Source: Euphorbia lathyris (Eukaryota > Streptophyta > Magnoliopsida > Malpighiales > Euphorbiaceae). From it: DNA of 64,000 nt. Of the stretch, positions 45,173-56,568 are shown one piece after another. Numbering within the stretch: the stretch's first letter is position 1; each line of letters opens with the position of its first letter. The notes below the pieces were generated by a model that saw only the letters and a list, made by a program, of their open reading frames with translations, was not told the DNA's origin and made no database searches. A program made the position numbers and the translations under genes. The DNA is taken from positions 74,151,001-74,215,000 of the forward strand of contig NC_088913.1 in NCBI RefSeq assembly GCF_963576675.1. The letters run 5' to 3'.

Positions 45173-45221
<49 letters not shown>
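45169..45221. repeat. (ATT)n microsatellite
   Basis: About 17 ATT units directly at the right end of the hairpin MITE. Confidence 0.95.
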
Positions 45222-45223
<2 letters not shown>

Positions 45224-46344
45224 AAGTAGGAGGATTGATGAAAAAGAGATTGACAGACATTGTAACTATGTTGACATTGTAACTATGTTGACATCAAAGC
45301 TAGTGAACCTAAAAAAAACACTTAAGCCTAAATTTGAATTGTCCATATCTTCCTAACTGTAATTCTCATGATACATATTACATACAGAAATTTTGGGGCC
45401 CTTATTAATGTGTCCTAGACAGGTGCCCCTCATTTCATAGTCCATGACCGGCTCTATTTACTACATAATATTTCTTAGGTTTAAAACATACATGAGGTTG
45501 GGAGGGTCGGCCAACCTTTCTATCCCGCCAGAAAACCATGAAGAGGAGTTCTGCTTCTTAGCTTTGCCAAAAATCCTCCTCTTCTGAACTTTTTTTTTTA
45601 ATTATTAATTTAGGTGGCAGAAAATGATATTGTTTTGTTCTATCTAACTTGAAATTCTCTTCCCCATTCTAAAAATGAATATAAATATTTCATTTCTCCT
45701 CCTTTCATTTATGTAGAGAAAGAAAATAGGGAGAAGGGAAAATGTCAAAATCCCCACACCCATTTTTTAATTCTATCATTTTACACACATTATTTCCAAT
45801 TAATTTGCAAATCCACCCAAAAGTTTTCTCTTTTCTATTATCTTTCAACTTAAGTAAGTTTTATTTCTTTGATTATTTGTCTCTCTAGTTTTTTTTTTTG
45901 TTTTTAGGATTTCTTATTTATGGTTTTTTTTATTGATTTCTAATTTAAGAATTATTTAATTAAATGTCATAAAATTAAATAAAAATCTATTATAACCAAT
46001 TAAACTATAAACTAAACTAAGAATCCTACAATAACCAAATGTGATAAAATTAAATCGAATCATATTAATTTAGGCATTTTTAGATTTTAGCTCAAGCAAT
46101 ATTGCTAGTCAATAGTGAAAATAACGGAAAAAAATTCCAAAACAACTTTTGTATATAACACATTTTCAGTAGAAATCAAATTCTTGAGTCGTTATACAAA
46201 AAAAAAAATTCTACATATAATAAAACCCCCATGTGGTTTGAGTCCTGGCTCTGTCACTGAAAGCATGCAACTCAACAAAATTTATCTTCTATTGAATTTT
46301 AACAAAATAAAACTAGTAGAATATAAACTCAAGACCTTTTAATT
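45222..46344. other. Gene-free DNA
   Basis: No gene. A tandem GTAACTATGTTGACATT duplication occurs at 45260-45292. The remainder is AT-rich. Confidence 0.5.
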
Positions 46345-46348
46345 CGTC

Positions 46349-46495
46349 AGCGAAGGTTCCCGAGTGGTAAAATCTTGAACCTCTGTTTATTAGGATTGAG
46401 ATTCGATTTCCTACTCCGTCAAAATTTAACTCTTATTGATAGATAATCTTAAATTCCACTGTAAATCTATCTTATCTAAACTTTTCTCATAAAAA
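46349..46495 (+). mobile_element. Possible tRNA-derived SINE
   Basis: A-box-like GTTCCCGAGTGGTAAAA (46356-46372) and B-box-like GAGATTCGATTTCC (46398-46411), followed by an AT-rich tail with AAAAAAGG. The boxes are degenerate and no target duplication was found. Confidence 0.3.
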
Positions 46496-47429
46496 AGGAC
46501 CTTTTAAGTTAGAAAACGCATTGTGTGTCAAGAAACTATTTAATTCATAACCAAATAGAAACTATTTAATTCAAAATAAAGTTGAAGTTATAACTAGATA
46601 AGGTCAACAAGTTTTATCATCACTAACAGAATCCAAGTAGATATATTTTCAACATTAATTCTATTCTTGCCGACAGAGTAACTTTTCTTCTATTATAAAA
46701 ATTATCCAGTGTAGACATTATATAAAAAGAAGTAAAAAATACAAAGGAATCTAACAAATATGTAATGTGCATGAATCAAATGCTTGTTTTAATTTTTAAT
46801 CTTGCATTGGGATGAGCTGCCTGTAGATATATATAGAGATAAGAAGATTGGAAAAAAGAGGGTCAGATAAGAGAACAGAAGTCTGAGTAAAACGTTAGTA
46901 AACAAAAACATGAGCAGTCACATGATGATGTTTGTTTCTTCGGAAAAACATATATTCTTGTAAGAAAGAGTTATATTAGCCATAAATGTAATGTCTGGGA
47001 ATATAATAAGTATAATCTTTTTAATTGCTTATATATAAATAGCAAGTGAATATAAATTAGAAGAGGGGGAGGAAGCAGGTGGGTTCTATTCTTCTTTTTT
47101 CTAACTATATTATATTCTTTTATTAAAAAGGAACTTCAACTTCAACCCAACAACCTTATCCAAACATTTATCTTCATGCATGAAAGTAACTTCAAAAGTG
47201 GTTGTCTCTAGATATGGGCTTCGATATCTACATGACGTATCAATTTTTTATTATATTATGTACTAGATTTTTAAATATTATAAAAATCCCCTCATATATA
47301 TATTGTTTAATACTGAGCTATATTGGTTTTTGAATTTTTACATACTACATATAGAATGAATCTCATGCTTTTAATCTAGTTTGATGTCCTATTAACTAGG
47401 AGTTTAACATGTTGATTAATATAGATAAG
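46496..47429. other. Gene-free AT-rich DNA
   Basis: No gene or clear repeat seen. Confidence 0.5.
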
Positions 47430-48970
47430 GATAAACAACAAATTGATCCTAATGTTAAATGCGGTTCTAACGTATTATAAATTTAATTCTAACATTTGCA
47501 AGCAATATCAACTTTAACTTTAAGTTACCAAAAATTTGAAAATGGTCAGTTTATACTGTAAAATCAAACGTTCCAAACGGAAGCAGTTTTGAAAAATTTT
47601 AGTTGGTTATTTGGAGAATAAAGGTTCAAATTGGCTATTAAAGTTAGCATGGATGGTCAATTTAGCTCAAAATATCAACTCAACCTTCAAAATTGGTCGG
47701 AAATGTTAAATTAACCCAGTATCAAATCATCCATGATAAATAATATATTTTTGATACCTGAAATTTATCATGTTTGATATTTGAAATCTAAAAACTATTA
47801 TATTTTGTGCAGCTGCATAACTTTATACGCCAGTGTAGAATATCAATGCACTAATACTATTTTGAGGGGTTCAGTTAAGTTTTTTTATTTTTTCTGTTTC
47901 AGCAGTTTCTCTCATAATTAATTATTGTTCGCGGCTCATACTCCTATTTCGTGAGATTCCTTTTGTCAGTGCGATTTTAACCTCTATTTATTTTTTTCAC
48001 ATTTTATCACTTAATATAATTATTTCATTAACAAAAAAAAATTTAAACTATAATATAATATAATTAAAATTCTAAATTCAATTAATTCTTATTATAAATT
48101 AGAGTTTCTACACTGACACATAAAGTAATGCGTCGGAGCCAAAACGTTCTCCGGTTGCGCATAATAGTTTAAAAATAGATTTCAGGTATCAAAATGTAAA
48201 CATGATAAAGTTCAGGTATCAAAAATATATTATATTTTCAAGCTAATTTGATACTTTAAGGGCTGACTTGATACCCAAAGATTGATTTAGTCTAAATTGA
48301 CCATCCATGTCAACTTTAAGGGCAAATTTGAACCCTTTATTCGTTCTTTGGAACTATATTAGTAACACAATAAAAATTTAGACACTTTAATAATTTGTGT
48401 CGCTGACACGACTTGATTTCACGGTTTTATATGATATTTCATGTTAGCCGACCCCGAATCATTTCAGGACTAAGGCTTTGTTGTTGTATTAACTTTTGTG
48501 TGAGATTTTTTTTTTTTTTTTTGAAAAGAAAAAACCATGCATTAAATAGAATCAAAAATACAAGGCTTGAATAATGAAATCTAGAGGAGTAGTATACCAC
48601 TCCATCATAGAATAAGATGTCCTTGCAAGTTCATGGGCAACACTATTCGCAGAACGACTAGCAAAAATGATAACATTAAACGAATAAATCAACCTTTTAC
48701 AATCATTAAGAACAATGTCGTAATAAGACCTTAGTTATTATTTTTTGAACAAATTATTTTATAACTGTCTTAGTAATACATCAAATAACGTAGACATAAT
48801 TGATGTTTGATATGACAGTTAAATAACTGTCAAGCTAACTTTTTCAAATTTTCGGTAACGTGGGGTTAAAATAAATCTTGTTTAAAAACGTTAGGGTTAA
48901 ATTTATATAATTTCATATATTAAGACCAAGTATATACTTCTCCGAAAATATTAGAATCAAATTTGACCAT
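47430..48970. repeat. Fold-back structure of about 1.5 kb
   Basis: Nested inverted arms. About 47460-47560 matches the reverse of 48840-48910 (TTACCAAAAATTTGAAAA against TTACCGAAAATTTGAAAA). 47625-47800 matches the reverse of 48170-48345 (GACATGGATGGTCAATTTAG, TTTTTGATACCTGAA). An inner pair lies at 47810-47850 and 48110-48150 (GCCAGTGTAGAA / GTCAGTGTAGAA). It looks like a degenerate fold-back DNA transposon or two copies of a repeat in inverted order. A LINE tail occupies part of the right arm. No transposase frame was seen. Confidence 0.55.
48508..48735 (-). pseudogene. 5'-truncated LINE tail (RNase H end of a non-LTR element)
   Basis: On the minus strand one frame reads V-L-N-D-C-K-R-L-I-Y-S-F, then F-A-S-R-S-A-N-S-V-A-H-E-L-A-R, then W-Y-T-T-P-L-D-F and a stop. 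This matches the characteristic C-terminal RNase H end of plant LINE proteins (R-S-A-N-x-V-A-H-x-L-A). It is followed by about 60 bp and a poly(A) tail (T run 48508-48525 on the plus strand). Only the last 60-70 codons remain, typical of 5' truncation on insertion. No clear target duplication. Confidence 0.75.
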
Positions 48971-49516
48971 TATCCTATATAAATATTTTTTGAAAAGGAC
49001 AAAAATGATTTGTTTTCAGTTAAATTAATTCATCAAAATGTAAGGAATAAAACCTCACACGATTGCAGGTTAAAACAAATACAATATCCACGAATGTATG
49101 AAAGTCACTACAAAGAGCAAAAAGAAACCGTAAAAAGTTTAATGCGTCAAATTAAAACATATAAGGCTAATATATAAAAATAAAAGATCTCCATTCAATA
49201 TGAAAATATAGAAATCTTTTACTAGGTTATTGTTACACCATAATTTTCTACACCGCTAATGAATTTTCAAAAGGAAAATCAAAGATGTCTTGAATGGTCT
49301 CATCACCAATCCTTTCTTGATTATATAGGAATTGAGAATCACAAAAGTATTGACTTCGAAAGTTTTTTATCCACACGCTTGTGATTCAGAATAACCCACT
49401 TAAAGCCCAGGCCCATCTTCTAATATCACACGTGTGGCTCATGCTTACTACTTATTCGCCTCATAAAGGCTACACCGATCTTTTCTACCAAATCTCAAAA
49501 GACGTATATAAAAGAG
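48971..49516. other. Gene-free DNA
   Basis: No gene seen. A short frame from 49381 into the MITE has no recognisable features. Confidence 0.45.
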
Positions 49517-49519
49517 GTA

Positions 49520-49746
49520 GGGTCCGTTTGTTTTATCTGCTGTTTGTTGTTGCTGTTTGCTGTTTCCTGTTACGGTTTGCTGTTTGAAAAGGCTGCTGTT
49601 CCAAAAAGCAGGGATTCCCTACTTTTATAAAAAGCTACTTTTCGGCTACAAAAGGCAAACATGAGGTGTCTAACCAAACACCTTAAACTCTCATTTTCAA
49701 AGTGAAAAGGCAAACAGGAGGTCAAAAAGCAGCTACCAAACACCCC
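49520..49746. mobile_element. MITE, 227 bp
   Basis: The left end GGGTCCGTTTG and right end CAAACACCCC are imperfect inverted repeats. GTA stands on both sides (49517-49519 and 49747-49749), consistent with a 3-bp target duplication. The interior is rich in GCTGTTTGCTGTTT on the left with AAAAGGCAAACA and AAAAGCAGC complements on the right, so much of the element folds back. Confidence 0.6.
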
Positions 49747-49780
49747 GTAGTTTTCCATCAAGTAAAGATATATGTTAATA

Positions 49781-49831
49781 ACATCTATTACTTTCTTCAA
49801 AAAAAAAAAAAAAAAAAAAACATCTATTACT
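49781..49831 (+). mobile_element. Poly(A) micro-insertion with target duplication
   Basis: ACATCTATTACT occurs at 49781-49792 and 49820-49831, flanking only TTCTTC plus about 22 A. This is what an almost completely 5'-truncated LINE or SINE insertion would leave. Confidence 0.55.
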
Positions 49832-50275
49832 ACTCTACATTTTAAATTTTTCATATTTGGCTTTATCATTGAAGTTTCTGCTCGACTCTCTGCTAGGATA
49901 CATCCAATCATTTGGTGTAGTGAGGATCGGTCTTGATAATTTAAGGGTTCTAGGTAAAATAAGGTAAAATAAGGAATAAATGTCCCTTTAATAATTTACT
50001 AATTAAAATCTAAATGTTGGGCAGACTTTTTAAATTTTTTTTTTTATCAACGGGCTATCTATATTAAAAAAAATTAACTTATATATATATATAGATAAAT
50101 AATTATAAGGTTCCTGTGTTTTTACTTAATACATTATTTAGTCCTTACGTTTTTAGAAATAATTATATAGTCCTCCAGTTTTTGTTTTTGTTAACTTCTT
50201 AGTCCTTATGTTTTGGGTTAATGGTCAAACTATACTAAATAAACTTTAAAACATCAAAATTACCCTTTACTTTAT
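49832..50275. other. Gene-free DNA left of the chromovirus-like element
   Basis: No gene. Repeated TTAGTCCTTACGTTTT / TTAGTCCTTATGTTTT phrases at 50140-50220 are a common degenerate plant intergenic motif. Confidence 0.45.
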
Positions 50276-51877
50276 TGTCAAACTCGACCTAAAATAAGAT
50301 CAGATAAGAGGTGAGACATTACGACTGACTTATTATATAAATCAGTAGCAGTGTCTCTCAAATAAGGAGAAAATTCAAACCAAAGAGAATTCAAGAATAT
50401 AAACAGCCAAATTCTGGTTAATAGCTAAAATGACCAACATATGTTGTTTATAATCTAACTTCTTCATGCGGAGTCCAATTAAGGCGATTCAAAAACCCCT
50501 GGAAACGTAAGAAAAAAATAAAGAACTTTCATTCGAGACTCCATAACAGATTCTGCCTATATCTGGTCGAAGAAGGCATCACAAGGTTCAGATACGAATC
50601 TGATATTTTTTCGCATCACCTGTATAGACAACTCTCTATTATCTCTAGCTCAAAGTTATGACTTACTCATATCCCATATCACACTATTCCACAAGTTCTC
50701 AATTTCAGTTAATTATATATGTATATAATACATACCAAATAACATATCAAGTTTACAACAAGAGTACTCCAATACAAAGCACTTAGAAGTGCATTCCTTA
50801 GCATTCTTTCTATACACAATCACCAAACAAAAGGACACTACCAAAAACAAGTTATAGAAGTGTCCTTAAACATATACTATCAACATATATTTACATGAAC
50901 AAAATGGTTGCAATACCCTAGAGACGACGTTCGTAACCGAACCTCACCCTAGGATCGAGTACCCCTCTCGGTACCTTGCACTTCTTCGCCTAAAAACGTT
51001 AAAAACATTTGGAAAAAATGAGACAAACATCTCAATAAGAAACTATCAACTATAAAAACCAACTTTACTTAACATAGCTATATAGATACATTTATAAAGG
51101 ATTTAATCAAAACCTTGTAAAATATATTCAAAACTTAAATTCATAATATAATCAAGGTACTAAACCGAAAACCAAAAACTTAAAATCTTGTATCCATTCT
51201 TGAGTTCATCCCCTTATATTTCAATCATAATTCACAACATACATAGACGTCTTTTTAACATTAACTATCCAATATGGTCTTCCCGACACTTCACTGTCAT
51301 ACCCGACAGGTCTTCAGACTGTGTACATAGGCCACATTTCTCACTAAATATGGTCTTTAGATTCGAAACCACCCAACCGGACTACTATATATACTTCACT
51401 TGTTCATAATCAAGCTCACAATTTTTCCATTCTCCAAAATATCAATCTTATATACCATCAATCAATAAAAATTCCAAAGTTAATCAACCAAACGAAACCT
51501 CAAATCAACATAACCAAGTAAAATCTGAAACTCACACATAAGCATAATCAATAGCTCCATTTGAACTATAATTTCACAATAAAAAGCAAGATCGTGAAAA
51601 ACCCAAATTTTATAAAATTCCTGTATAAACCCTAAAGTATCAATTTATGAAAATTCTTTGATTATACATATATCTATATACATAAAACTCAAAATATAGT
51701 TGATAGTTACTTACCTTGGTCACTAATTGAAGAAAACACACCCAAACACCTTCGATTCTCCTCTAAATTCTGTCTAAGACGTTTTTCCTCCAACCACTTT
51801 CGAAACTCAAAAACTCTTCGGTTAGAACTTAGGACTATGCATGAGGATGCTATGGTTTAAATTTCGAGTAATTCGGT
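50276..51877 (-). repeat. 3' LTR of the chromovirus-like element, U3 end missing
   Basis: Collinear with 52454-54145. It lacks the counterpart of 54146-54482 and has a smaller internal gap of about 66 bp relative to 53590-53660. Confidence 0.75.
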
Positions 51878-52013
51878 ATCTGAACCTTGTGATGCCTTTT
51901 TAGACCAGATATAGTCAGAATTTGTTATGGGTCTCAAATGAAAGTTCTTTATTTTTGTCTTACGTTTCTAGGAGTTTTTGAATCGCCTTAATCAGACTCT
52001 GTATGAAGAAGTT
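51877..52013 (+). repeat. Inverted LTR fragment
   Basis: About 137 bp matching the reverse complement of 50457-50593 in the adjacent LTR (for example TTTTTGAATCGCCTTAAT, AACCTTGTGATGCC). It replaces the missing LTR end and sits directly between LTR and internal DNA. Confidence 0.75.
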
Positions 52014-52285
52014 TCGGCTAAAGCTCGGGGTTCAAGTTGGACTACTTGTGACATTGCAACTTGCGGAGCCACATGTGGTGCAGGTTGTTCAGCTTGAAGA
52101 TTCACAGGTTGACATGGAGGCAATGGTCATTGTTGTCTTTGAGGTTGGTCAATGGGTGGAACTCTTGCATTAGAGGCTTCACTATCCCCTATGCCCTCAC
52201 GACCCCATCCTAACTCTCTTCTTTCCTCATCTCTACCTCTACCTTTATTTAGAGGCGTTCGGCCACGTGGTCGTCTCAGATGCAT
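52014..52285 (-). pseudogene. gag: Gag N-terminus remnant of the chromovirus-like element
   Basis: Starts at ATG 52283-52285 with M-H-L-R-R-P-R-G-R-T, an Arg/Gly-rich start typical of Ty3 chromovirus gag. It is open for 52 codons to TGA (52127-52129), then continues Pro/Gln-rich in the same frame until it meets the inverted LTR fragment. The rest of gag-pol is missing. Confidence 0.55.
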
Positions 52286-52438
52286 CTATATGATAAAGAC
52301 ACCATTATAATTATATGTAGATATATGATATGCATGAATGTCATGCGTACAACACAATAAATACAAGTAATCACATTATATTTATCTTAATAACTTACAT
52401 AGGTTTACCTATATATACACTTATGGATTAAACCTACA

Positions 52439-52450
52439 GCTCTGATACCA
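52439..52450 (-). promoter_or_regulatory. Primer binding site of the chromovirus-like element (tRNA-iMet)
   Basis: The minus strand reads TGGTATCAGAGC, 3 bp from the LTR end at 52454. Confidence 0.8.
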
Positions 52451-52453
52451 AAA

Positions 52454-54482
52454 TATCAAACCCAACCTAAAATAAGATCAGATAAGATGGTAAGACATTA
52501 CCACTGACTTATTATATAAACCAGTAGTAGTGTCTCTCAAATGAGGAGAAAAATCAAACCAAAGAGAATTCAAGAATATAAACAACCAAATTCTGGTTTA
52601 TAGCTAAAATGACCAACATATGTTGTTTATAACATAACTTCTTCATACGGAGTCCGATTAAGGCGATTCAAAAATCCATGGAAACGTAAGACAAAAATAA
52701 AGAACTTTCAGTTGAAACTCCATAACAGATTCTGCCTATATCTGGTCGAAAAAGGCATCACAAGGTCCATCTATGAATCTGATTTTTTTCCGCAGCACCT
52801 ATATAGACAATTCTCTATTATCTCCAGCTCAGAGTTATCACTTATTCATATCCCATATCACACTATTCTACAAGTTCTCAATTTTCGCTAATTATATATG
52901 CATATAATACATACCAAATAACATATCAAGGTTACAACAAGATTACTCCAACACAAAGCACTTAGAAGTGCATTCCTTAGCATTCTTTCTATACACTAAT
53001 CACCAAACAAAAGGACACTACCAAAAACAAGTTATACAAGTTATACAAGTGTCCTTAAACATATACTATCAACATATATGTACATGAATAAAATAGATGC
53101 AATACCCTAGAGACGACTTGAATCTCGTAGCCGTAACCGAACCTCTCCCTAGGATCGAGTACCCCTCTCGGTACCTTGCACTGCTTTGCCTAAAAAACGT
53201 TAAAAACATTTGGAAAAAATGAGACAAACATCTCAATAAGAAACTATCAACTATAGAAACCAAATTTACTTAACATACCTATATATATATACATTTATAA
53301 AGGATTTAATCAAAACCTTGTAAAATATACTCAAAACTTAAATTCATAATATAATCAAGGTACTAAACCAAAAACCAAAAACTTTAATCTTGTATTCATT
53401 CTTGAGTTCATTCCCTTATATTTCAATCATAATTCACAATATACACGAGACGTCTCTTTAACATTGCATATCCCATATGGTCTTACCCAACACTTCACTG
53501 CCATACCCGATAGGTCTTCAGACAGTGTACACATGGCATGTATCTCACTAAATATGGTCTTTAGATTCGAAACCACCCAACCAGACTACTCTTAATGGAT
53601 ACCAAACATTTTATTATATATATATATATTGAAACCAGAAACATATATGTATATATGTATATACTTCACTCATTCATAGTCAAGCTCACAATTTTTCCAT
53701 TCTTCAAAATATCAATCTTATATACCATCAATCAATAAAAATTCCAAAGTTAATAACCAAATGAAACCTCAAATCAACATAACCATGTAATATCTGAAAT
53801 TCACATATAAGCATAATCAATAGCTCCATTTGAACTATATTTTCACAATAAAAAGCAAGATCGTGAAAACCCCAATTTTACAAAATTCTTGTATAAACCC
53901 TAAGGTATCAATTTCTGAAAATTCTTTGATTATACATATATCTATATACATAAAACTCAAAATATAGTTGATAGTTACTTACCTTGGTCACTAATAGAAG
54001 AAAACACACCCAAACTCTTTCGATTCTCTTCTAAATTCTGTCTAAGACGTTTTCCCTCCAACCATTTCCGAAACTCAAAAACTCTTCGGTTAGAACTTAG
54101 GACTATGCGTGAGGATGTTATGGTTTAAATTTCGAGTAATTCGGTCGATCAAAACTTCGTAAATCGAAGAGACGGTGGAGATGCGGTTGAGAGAAGATGA
54201 AGATGCGGAAGATGAAAGAAAAAAGAAAAAGAAAAGAAAGAAGATGGATCGCAACTCCTGGAAGATTTGGGATTTATATCCCAAATTTAGAAAATATTTA
54301 GATTGGTCCTTCATCTTTATATAATCTTTTAACAATTACCCTAAACGTTTAATTTATACATAAACCCGTCAAATTAACCCCAAACTTTCCATATAGCACC
54401 AAATAAATATCACACACCCAATAATTATAATATATATTAATATCCAGATATAAATTCTAGAAATTTAGATACGGACGTGACA
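52454..54482 (-). repeat. 5' LTR of the chromovirus-like element
   Basis: 2029 bp. The inner end (TATCA) differs from the expected TGTCA by one transition. The outer end on the minus strand reads TGTCACGTCCGTATC. No convincing gene inside. Confidence 0.75.
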
Positions 54483-55208
54483 ATTATGACTATCCAATTT
54501 ATATGAAAGATATGATCCGGCATAACCTGTTGTATAGAATATATCATAATCTTTTTTTTTGTCTCATGATATCTTAAATTGAACATAAAACATGGTTCTT
54601 ATCATCCTTATCATATCACTCGTATAGTTTCTCGATCTCCAAGTAGATTGTAAAACTAATTAATTGATACCATTATCAATTTATTTAAGTACGACCATGC
54701 ATTTCTTAGTCTCACTTATCAAGGGGTCCAAATGATATTTCTATCATAATGTGAGGGATAAATCTCATATTTGTCACTCATATTCCTCAACATGAATTAT
54801 ATTGTATCCAATCATAACTTGTATAGTTGTACGGTTAAGGACAATGTTTGATTGTGTCAAAACACACTACTCTTCATGTAATAATCTATACTAACCTCAG
54901 GTTTCATGATTTAATGACACTACTATAATTGAGATCACTTATGACTCGAAGCCATGTAGTGATCTCAGAGTGGGTCTATCTAGTACCATGTTTCACAGGA
55001 TCCGTAAGTTTTAATTTTATGTCCATACACTATGTTAATACTTAAACACCATTGAACCTTCACCGGAGACATTTAGAATAATAAACTATTATTCAAGGAT
55101 ATTATTATAAAGCTAACATGCAAACACTTTAATAATAACAATAGTAATCTTTATTAAAATAACTACAATAACATAATCCATTATTGGCTTAGGAAACAAT
55201 TTCTAACA
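54483..55208 (-). repeat. Copia-type LTR remnant
   Basis: The minus strand starts TGTTAGAAATTGTTTCC at 55208, a frequent plant copia LTR start, and runs without a gene to the edge of the chromovirus-like element. The other end is not seen. It was probably an older insertion into which the neighbour integrated. Confidence 0.45.
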
Positions 55209-55670
55209 GAGCTCATATTGGAATGACTCACGCAGAAAACATAACCGTCAAGGACACGTGTCCCAATCATAAGGACATATCTGAAATGTATACTCCTAAC
55301 TCCCAATACATGTCATAACTTACGAAAAGAGGAAACATATGCAAAATCGTATAGACACATGGACCAATCAAGCATTGACATGTAGAAACCTATCCAACCG
55401 TAAGCTATCCTTTAACCATCTATAAATAGTCAGTTTAAAGAATATAAAGTACACAACAACTTTTATTTCACTATGATTTTTAGTCATTATACTCTATTTG
55501 AATATTATCACCGATTTAAGTATGAGAGAAAGGACACCGTACTCTGATCCCTCTCTAATAGTTTCCTGATATCATTTCATTTCAGATGTATCGTAAGCAG
55601 TTTACAAAGCTCATATTGCAGATTGAAAAAACAACAGGCATCATTTTGATCTAGATAGAAAAAAAACCTT

Positions 55671-55843
55671 AAAAAAAGCGCAATCCGGTGCACTACGTGT
55701 CCACATTTAAGCGAAGGTCTGGAGAGAGGTTCCACCACAAGGATGTACTAATTCTTTTAATAAAAATCCGCTCCTAAAACTCGAATCCGTAACCTGTTAA
55801 TCACACGATAACAACGTTTCCCGTTTCGTCAGGACTTACTTAG
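55671..55843 (-). mobile_element. Diverged Au-type SINE
   Basis: The minus strand has an A-box region CTGACGAAACGGGAAACG, a B box GGATTCGAGTTTT, then TCCTTGTGGTGGAAC, CAGACCTTCGCTTAAA and GGACACGTAGTGCACCGG, and a T-run end (A run 55671-55677 on the plus strand). It is clearly related to 19154-19343 but much more mutated. Part of the middle (the TTGGCAAG stem) is lost. Confidence 0.7.
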
Positions 55844-56278
55844 AACCCCTTAATTAGTAAAATTTTGTGATTGTTATATTTGAGGTATATCTCAACCTCT
55901 CAAGAAACCTTAGTAGTAAAATTTCCATCTTATCCTTTGGTCTAAAAGCAAAGTCGGTGTAGAAAAAGTAAGTAGGAATCAGAAATTGGGCAAGCAAATA
56001 AAATAAAAAGGAAAAATATGGGCATGAAGGAAACGTGTAAAGACAAGGTTGGCTAAAAGTGAAGGAAATCCACTTGGAGACTAAACAGAGCACCCATTTG
56101 TCACACCAAAATGGCGCAGACACAACCACAACCACAGCAGGGCAGCTCAGGGCAGGCCTGGTCAGGGCAAAGGCACATGGGAAGTTGCAGTTGCAGCACC
56201 CAAAACCCCAAACCCAAAACCATTTTTTACAGAATCCAAAGCCACTTTTTCTTTCTCCTCTCTTTTCCTTTTGGGGCT
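55844..56278. other. Upstream region of the host gene
   Basis: No gene. The DNA becomes C- and A-rich (CACAACCACAACCACAG..., CCCAAAACCCCAAACCCAAAACC at 56120-56220) just before the TATA box, as in many plant promoters. A 155-codon antisense frame here has no gene-like features. Confidence 0.5.
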
Positions 56279-56286
56279 TATAAATA
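56279..56286 (+). promoter_or_regulatory. TATA box of the host gene
   Basis: TATAAATA, 283 bp before the start codon. Transcription is expected to begin near 56310-56320, giving a 5' leader of about 250 nt. Confidence 0.65.
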
Positions 56287-56363
56287 GCTCTCACTCTCTG
56301 TATCATTTCATTTCCTCCCATAACTGCAAAAGCTTCTTCACGTGCTTTCTGCTGCTTCCCCTT

Positions 56364-56389
56364 TCTCTCTCTCTCTCTCTCTCTCTCTG
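56364..56389 (+). repeat. CT-repeat in the 5' leader
   Basis: About 12 CT units. Pyrimidine-rich tracts just after the TATA box are common in plant 5' leaders and may affect transcription start or translation (inference). Confidence 0.75.
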
Positions 56390-56568
56390 CAAATCTTATC
56401 CTTTCTTTCTTTCTTCCTCTGTTCCTTTTACCCTTTTCCAGTGTCGTTTTGGCCGTTAATTATCAAACTTATCTATATCAAACGGTTTTGTTCGTTAATT
56501 GACAAAGAAAGCTTTTTTATTTTCTTTTTATCTTTTAGGGTTTCTTAAAGTTACTTCCTTTTTTTCCC

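Larger units (their letters stand above)
50276..54482 (-). mobile_element. Rearranged chromovirus-like (Tekay/Del-type) LTR element
   Basis: A direct repeat of about 1.6-2.0 kb (50276-51877 and 52454-54482) flanks a short internal part with an iMet primer site on the minus strand and a gag start. The outer ends read TGTCA (50276) and, on the other strand, TGTCACGTCC (54482), typical of Tekay/Del LTRs. Flanks TTTAT and ATTAT agree in four of five bases as a possible target duplication. Pol is absent, and the internal part contains an inverted LTR fragment, so the copy is rearranged as well as deleted. Confidence 0.72.

Noticed and set aside
52080..52300. Independent small gene with Arg/Gly-rich start
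   Set aside because: Its position just after a primer site between LTR copies identifies it as a gag remnant.
54090..54335. 81-codon minus-strand frame
   Set aside because: It lies inside the chromovirus-like LTR and is low-complexity.
55854..56321. 155-codon minus-strand frame upstream of the host gene
   Set aside because: It is antisense to the promoter and 5' leader, has no recognisable domain, and the TATA box and spliced gene are on the other strand.
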